Of a stretch of DNA of 64,000 bases, positions 61,969 to 64,000 are shown in pieces; positions within the stretch are counted from its first letter, which is position 1, and every line of letters starts with the position of its first letter. The position numbers and the translations under genes are program-made. The notes beneath the pieces were generated by a model that saw nothing but the letters and a program-made list of their open reading frames with translations, was not told where the DNA came from and did no database searches. This DNA comes from Echinometra lucunter (taxonomy: Eukaryota; Echinodermata; Echinoidea; Camarodonta; Echinometridae): NCBI GenBank assembly GCA_029962745.1, contig CM057153.1, positions 7,913,186 through 7,977,185 on the forward strand, written 5' to 3'.

Positions 61969-62622
61969 ATATTATGTAGAGTTATAGAGTTCTTTAGCTT
62001 TACTATTTCAGTGTTAATTTTCAATCGCAGGTGATCTCAATGTTATTTTTTTTTATCTTTAGCAGGTTTTCTTGAGGTGTACTTGGTGGGATACAGATAC
62101 AGCTGAATTCTGATCATAGAAGGAATAATTCCAGGACTTGGTGGATTTCTTCCTGCAGTACTCTGTAGAGAGATGAAAAGTGATTAAGGAGTTATCAGTA
62201 ACTTTAATTGGGCCTTTTTTGTGTTTTTCCTACAGAAAAAAAACTTTACGAATTTTATGACTGAGTTTTGTGTATTTGTATAACAAGGTAAATGCATGTA
62301 CAAGACGAAAAAAGAAATATTTGCATTACTTGAGAAAGAACATAATCACACTTTGAACATTACATATCCTCAAAAGTTTAAGAGAATGATACAAAAGAGA
62401 GTAACAACATTAATACAACTTCAGAAAATGTGGGGGAAGACGAGGTAAAAACCCCAAGGGCAGAGATCGATATCAACATTTAAAAAATGTCACTCTTGTC
62501 TTATTAAGCCCACATTTAATTCAATTCTATATCTCAAAGAAGGCAGCAATGCATGATTCCAAACCCTTGGTATGATTTCCACACAATTCTCCCTTTAAAA
62601 AAAAAAAAAAATCAATAATTAC

Positions 62623-63380
62623 TCCGTCTCATCCCCGTCCGGTACCATCCCTCCCTATCCCGCTCCTAATCCCAAACTTTGCACTCACACAAAAAAAGTC
62701 CGAGGTAAAATTCTAAGAGTGCAATATAAATTCTCTGGATCACTAGTTTTTGTCATATTTCACTATAATAATCATATTCCGGCTCATCCCCGTCTGGTAG
62801 CATTCCTCCCAATCCCGCTCGCAATGCCTATACAATCATAAAAAAAAGTCCGAGGCAAAATTCTAAGAGTGCAATATAAATTCTCAAGATCACAAGTTTC
62901 TATCATAATTCACTATAATAATCATATTCCGACTCATCCCCGTCTGGTAGCATTCCTCACAATCCCGCTCGCAATCCCAAACTTTACAATCATAAAAAAG
63001 TCCGAGGCAAAATTCAAAGAGTGCAATAAATTCTCAAGATCACAAGTTTTTGTCATAATTCACTATAATAATAATATTTCGGATCATCCCCGCCTAGTAC
63101 CATCCCTCCCGATCCCGCTCTCAATCCCAAATTTTACACTCACAAAAAGGTCCGAGGCAAATTCTAAGAGTGCAATAAATTCACAAGATCAAAATCTTTT
63201 GTCAAATATCCCTAACTTTTACTTGAACTATAATCAATAATTATTCCGGCTCATCCCCGTCCGGTACATCCCTCCTATACCCAAACTTTCAACTCTAAAA
63301 AAAAGTCCGAGGCAAAATTCAAAGAGTGTAATAAATTCACAAGATCAAACGTTAATTACCAGTAAAATAAATGTCATAAT
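62623..63380. repeat. ~150-bp tandem array, about 4.8 units
   Basis: Units begin TCCGTCTCATCCCCGTCCGG at 62623 and recur at 62778, 62928, 63078 and 63245. Each contains ATCCCGCTC (lost in the last), AAAAGTCCGAGGCAAAATTC, GAGTGCAAT and TTCACTATAATAAT. A 123-codon frame at 62869-63240 runs through the array only because the unit length is near a multiple of three; its translation is itself repetitive and is not a gene. Confidence 0.93.
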
Positions 63381-63488
63381 TATTAAGATAAAATCAGAAG
63401 TATAGTAATGTATTTCCTACCTGCAATCCCAATCTTGGACTCGAGATGCAAGGGAAAGGGCCTCTGTCAAACACACGAAAATCCTGCA

Positions 63489-63607
63489 TTTCACGAAACC
63501 GTCCTAAGTCTAAGTTCATGGACATCCCATTGAAACGTGTATCAATTCTACAACACGCGTTTCAATGGGATGTCCGAGAAGTTTAGACTTAGGACGGTTT
63601 CGTGAAA
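63489..63607. mobile_element. 119-bp hairpin MITE (TTTCACGAAACCGTCC ends)
   Basis: The left arm is TTTCACGAAACCGTCCTAAG and the right arm mirrors it as CTTAGGACGGTTTCGTGAAA. Pairing continues through GGACATCCCATTGAAACG to a short loop at about 63541-63552. Confidence 0.9.
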
Positions 63608-63609
63608 CA

Positions 63610-64000
63610 CAGCGCTGGTTCCAACTTCCAATGCGCATGCCCAGTACGCCGGGTATACGATCTATCGAAAATCATGCAAAGTGTGCAAAAACTTGACGGC
63701 GATTTTCCAGCTGGCGCTTAAATGCGCTTTTTCTTATTGGTTAAAGCATGGCATCTTTAAAAAGCTTACATTCAGGTGAATATAAAAAACCATGTTCCTA
63801 AGGCGAACCTCACTCCAAAAGTGTCTAAAAATCCGATCAAAATCAGAAGATCCAGAAAATTTCTCTCTTTTACGAGTTGAGAAACCCATAAAATGAACAA
63901 AAATGATCAAAAACTTTTGATTCTTTTTTTAAAATGGAGATAATTTTGTCGACTTTCCGATGGAATAAGAATTTAAAGAATTTATTTTCTGCAAAATTGT
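63610..64000. other. CpG-richer non-coding end of window
   Basis: Contains AATGCGCATGCCCAGTACGC (NRF1-like GCGCATGC core) near 63630 and TTATTGGTTAA (CCAAT-like, inverted) near 63735. That combination can occur at promoters, but no adjoining coding start is visible on either strand. Confidence 0.25.

Noticed and set aside
62869..63240. 123-codon open frame
   Set aside because: It lies wholly inside the ~150-bp tandem array and its translation repeats the unit; the frame is open because unit lengths are near multiples of three.

Overview
The window reads as metazoan nuclear DNA, AT-rich and almost entirely non-coding, most likely from a marine invertebrate. I favour an echinoid. The grounds are the very frequent TACATGTA words, the many short foldback elements with TTTCATAAAG- or TTTCACGAA-type ends, and abundant microsatellites. 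This assignment is an inference from texture, not from a marker gene. There is no bacterial-style gene packing, no operon, no CRISPR array, and I recognise no rRNA or tRNA gene.

One coding feature is recognisable with confidence: a 190-base internal exon on the minus strand (4989-5178). It has consensus splice sites and encodes the N-terminal vinculin/alpha-catenin-like segment of alpha-catulin (CTNNAL1). The gene runs right to left, so everything above 5178 is upstream of this exon. Some or all of that is probably a long 5' intron, with the first exon not found or outside the window. The next downstream exon was not found in 1-4988. A second possible minus-strand exon of unknown identity lies at 49845-50091.

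The rest is a dense mosaic of repeats. (1) TTAA-flanked non-autonomous elements: a piggyBac-like superfamily of five copies of 400-418 bp (6366, 11579, 22827, 43907, 52205), three 81-99 bp mini versions, a pair of 480/482 bp elements carrying a CRE-containing palindrome (3237, 34066), and a 567 bp foldback (9520-10086). (2) Two hAT-type elements with intact 8-bp target duplications (30999-31483 and the 114 bp palindrome 42944-43057). (3) Foldback elements at 2662, 4226, 13031, 17363, 30808, 44713, 46385/46852, 49025 and 63489, plus long inverted repeats at 35831 and 60681. (4) A 1.1 kb element present twice (29.4 kb and 54.3 kb) whose ~160 bp internal repeats each carry stacked TGACCTT half-sites. 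(5) Local tandem duplications at 5.2-6.0, 18.6-20.3 (copy 3 interrupted by a 594 bp element with a visible empty site in its sister copies), 42.6, 47.5, 61.6 and 62.6-63.4 kb. (6) Four conserved 15-mers spaced 168-193 bp apart at 31.56-32.12 kb.

Several GC-richer non-repetitive islands (12.2, 13.6, 18.3, 33.7 and 37.8-38.1 kb) could be intronic cis-regulatory modules; this is inference from composition and motif content only. I see no convincing new protein-coding system. The most unusual items are the stacked nuclear-receptor-like arrays, the spaced 15-mer array, and the nested elements that can be dated by empty sites or TTAA footprints.
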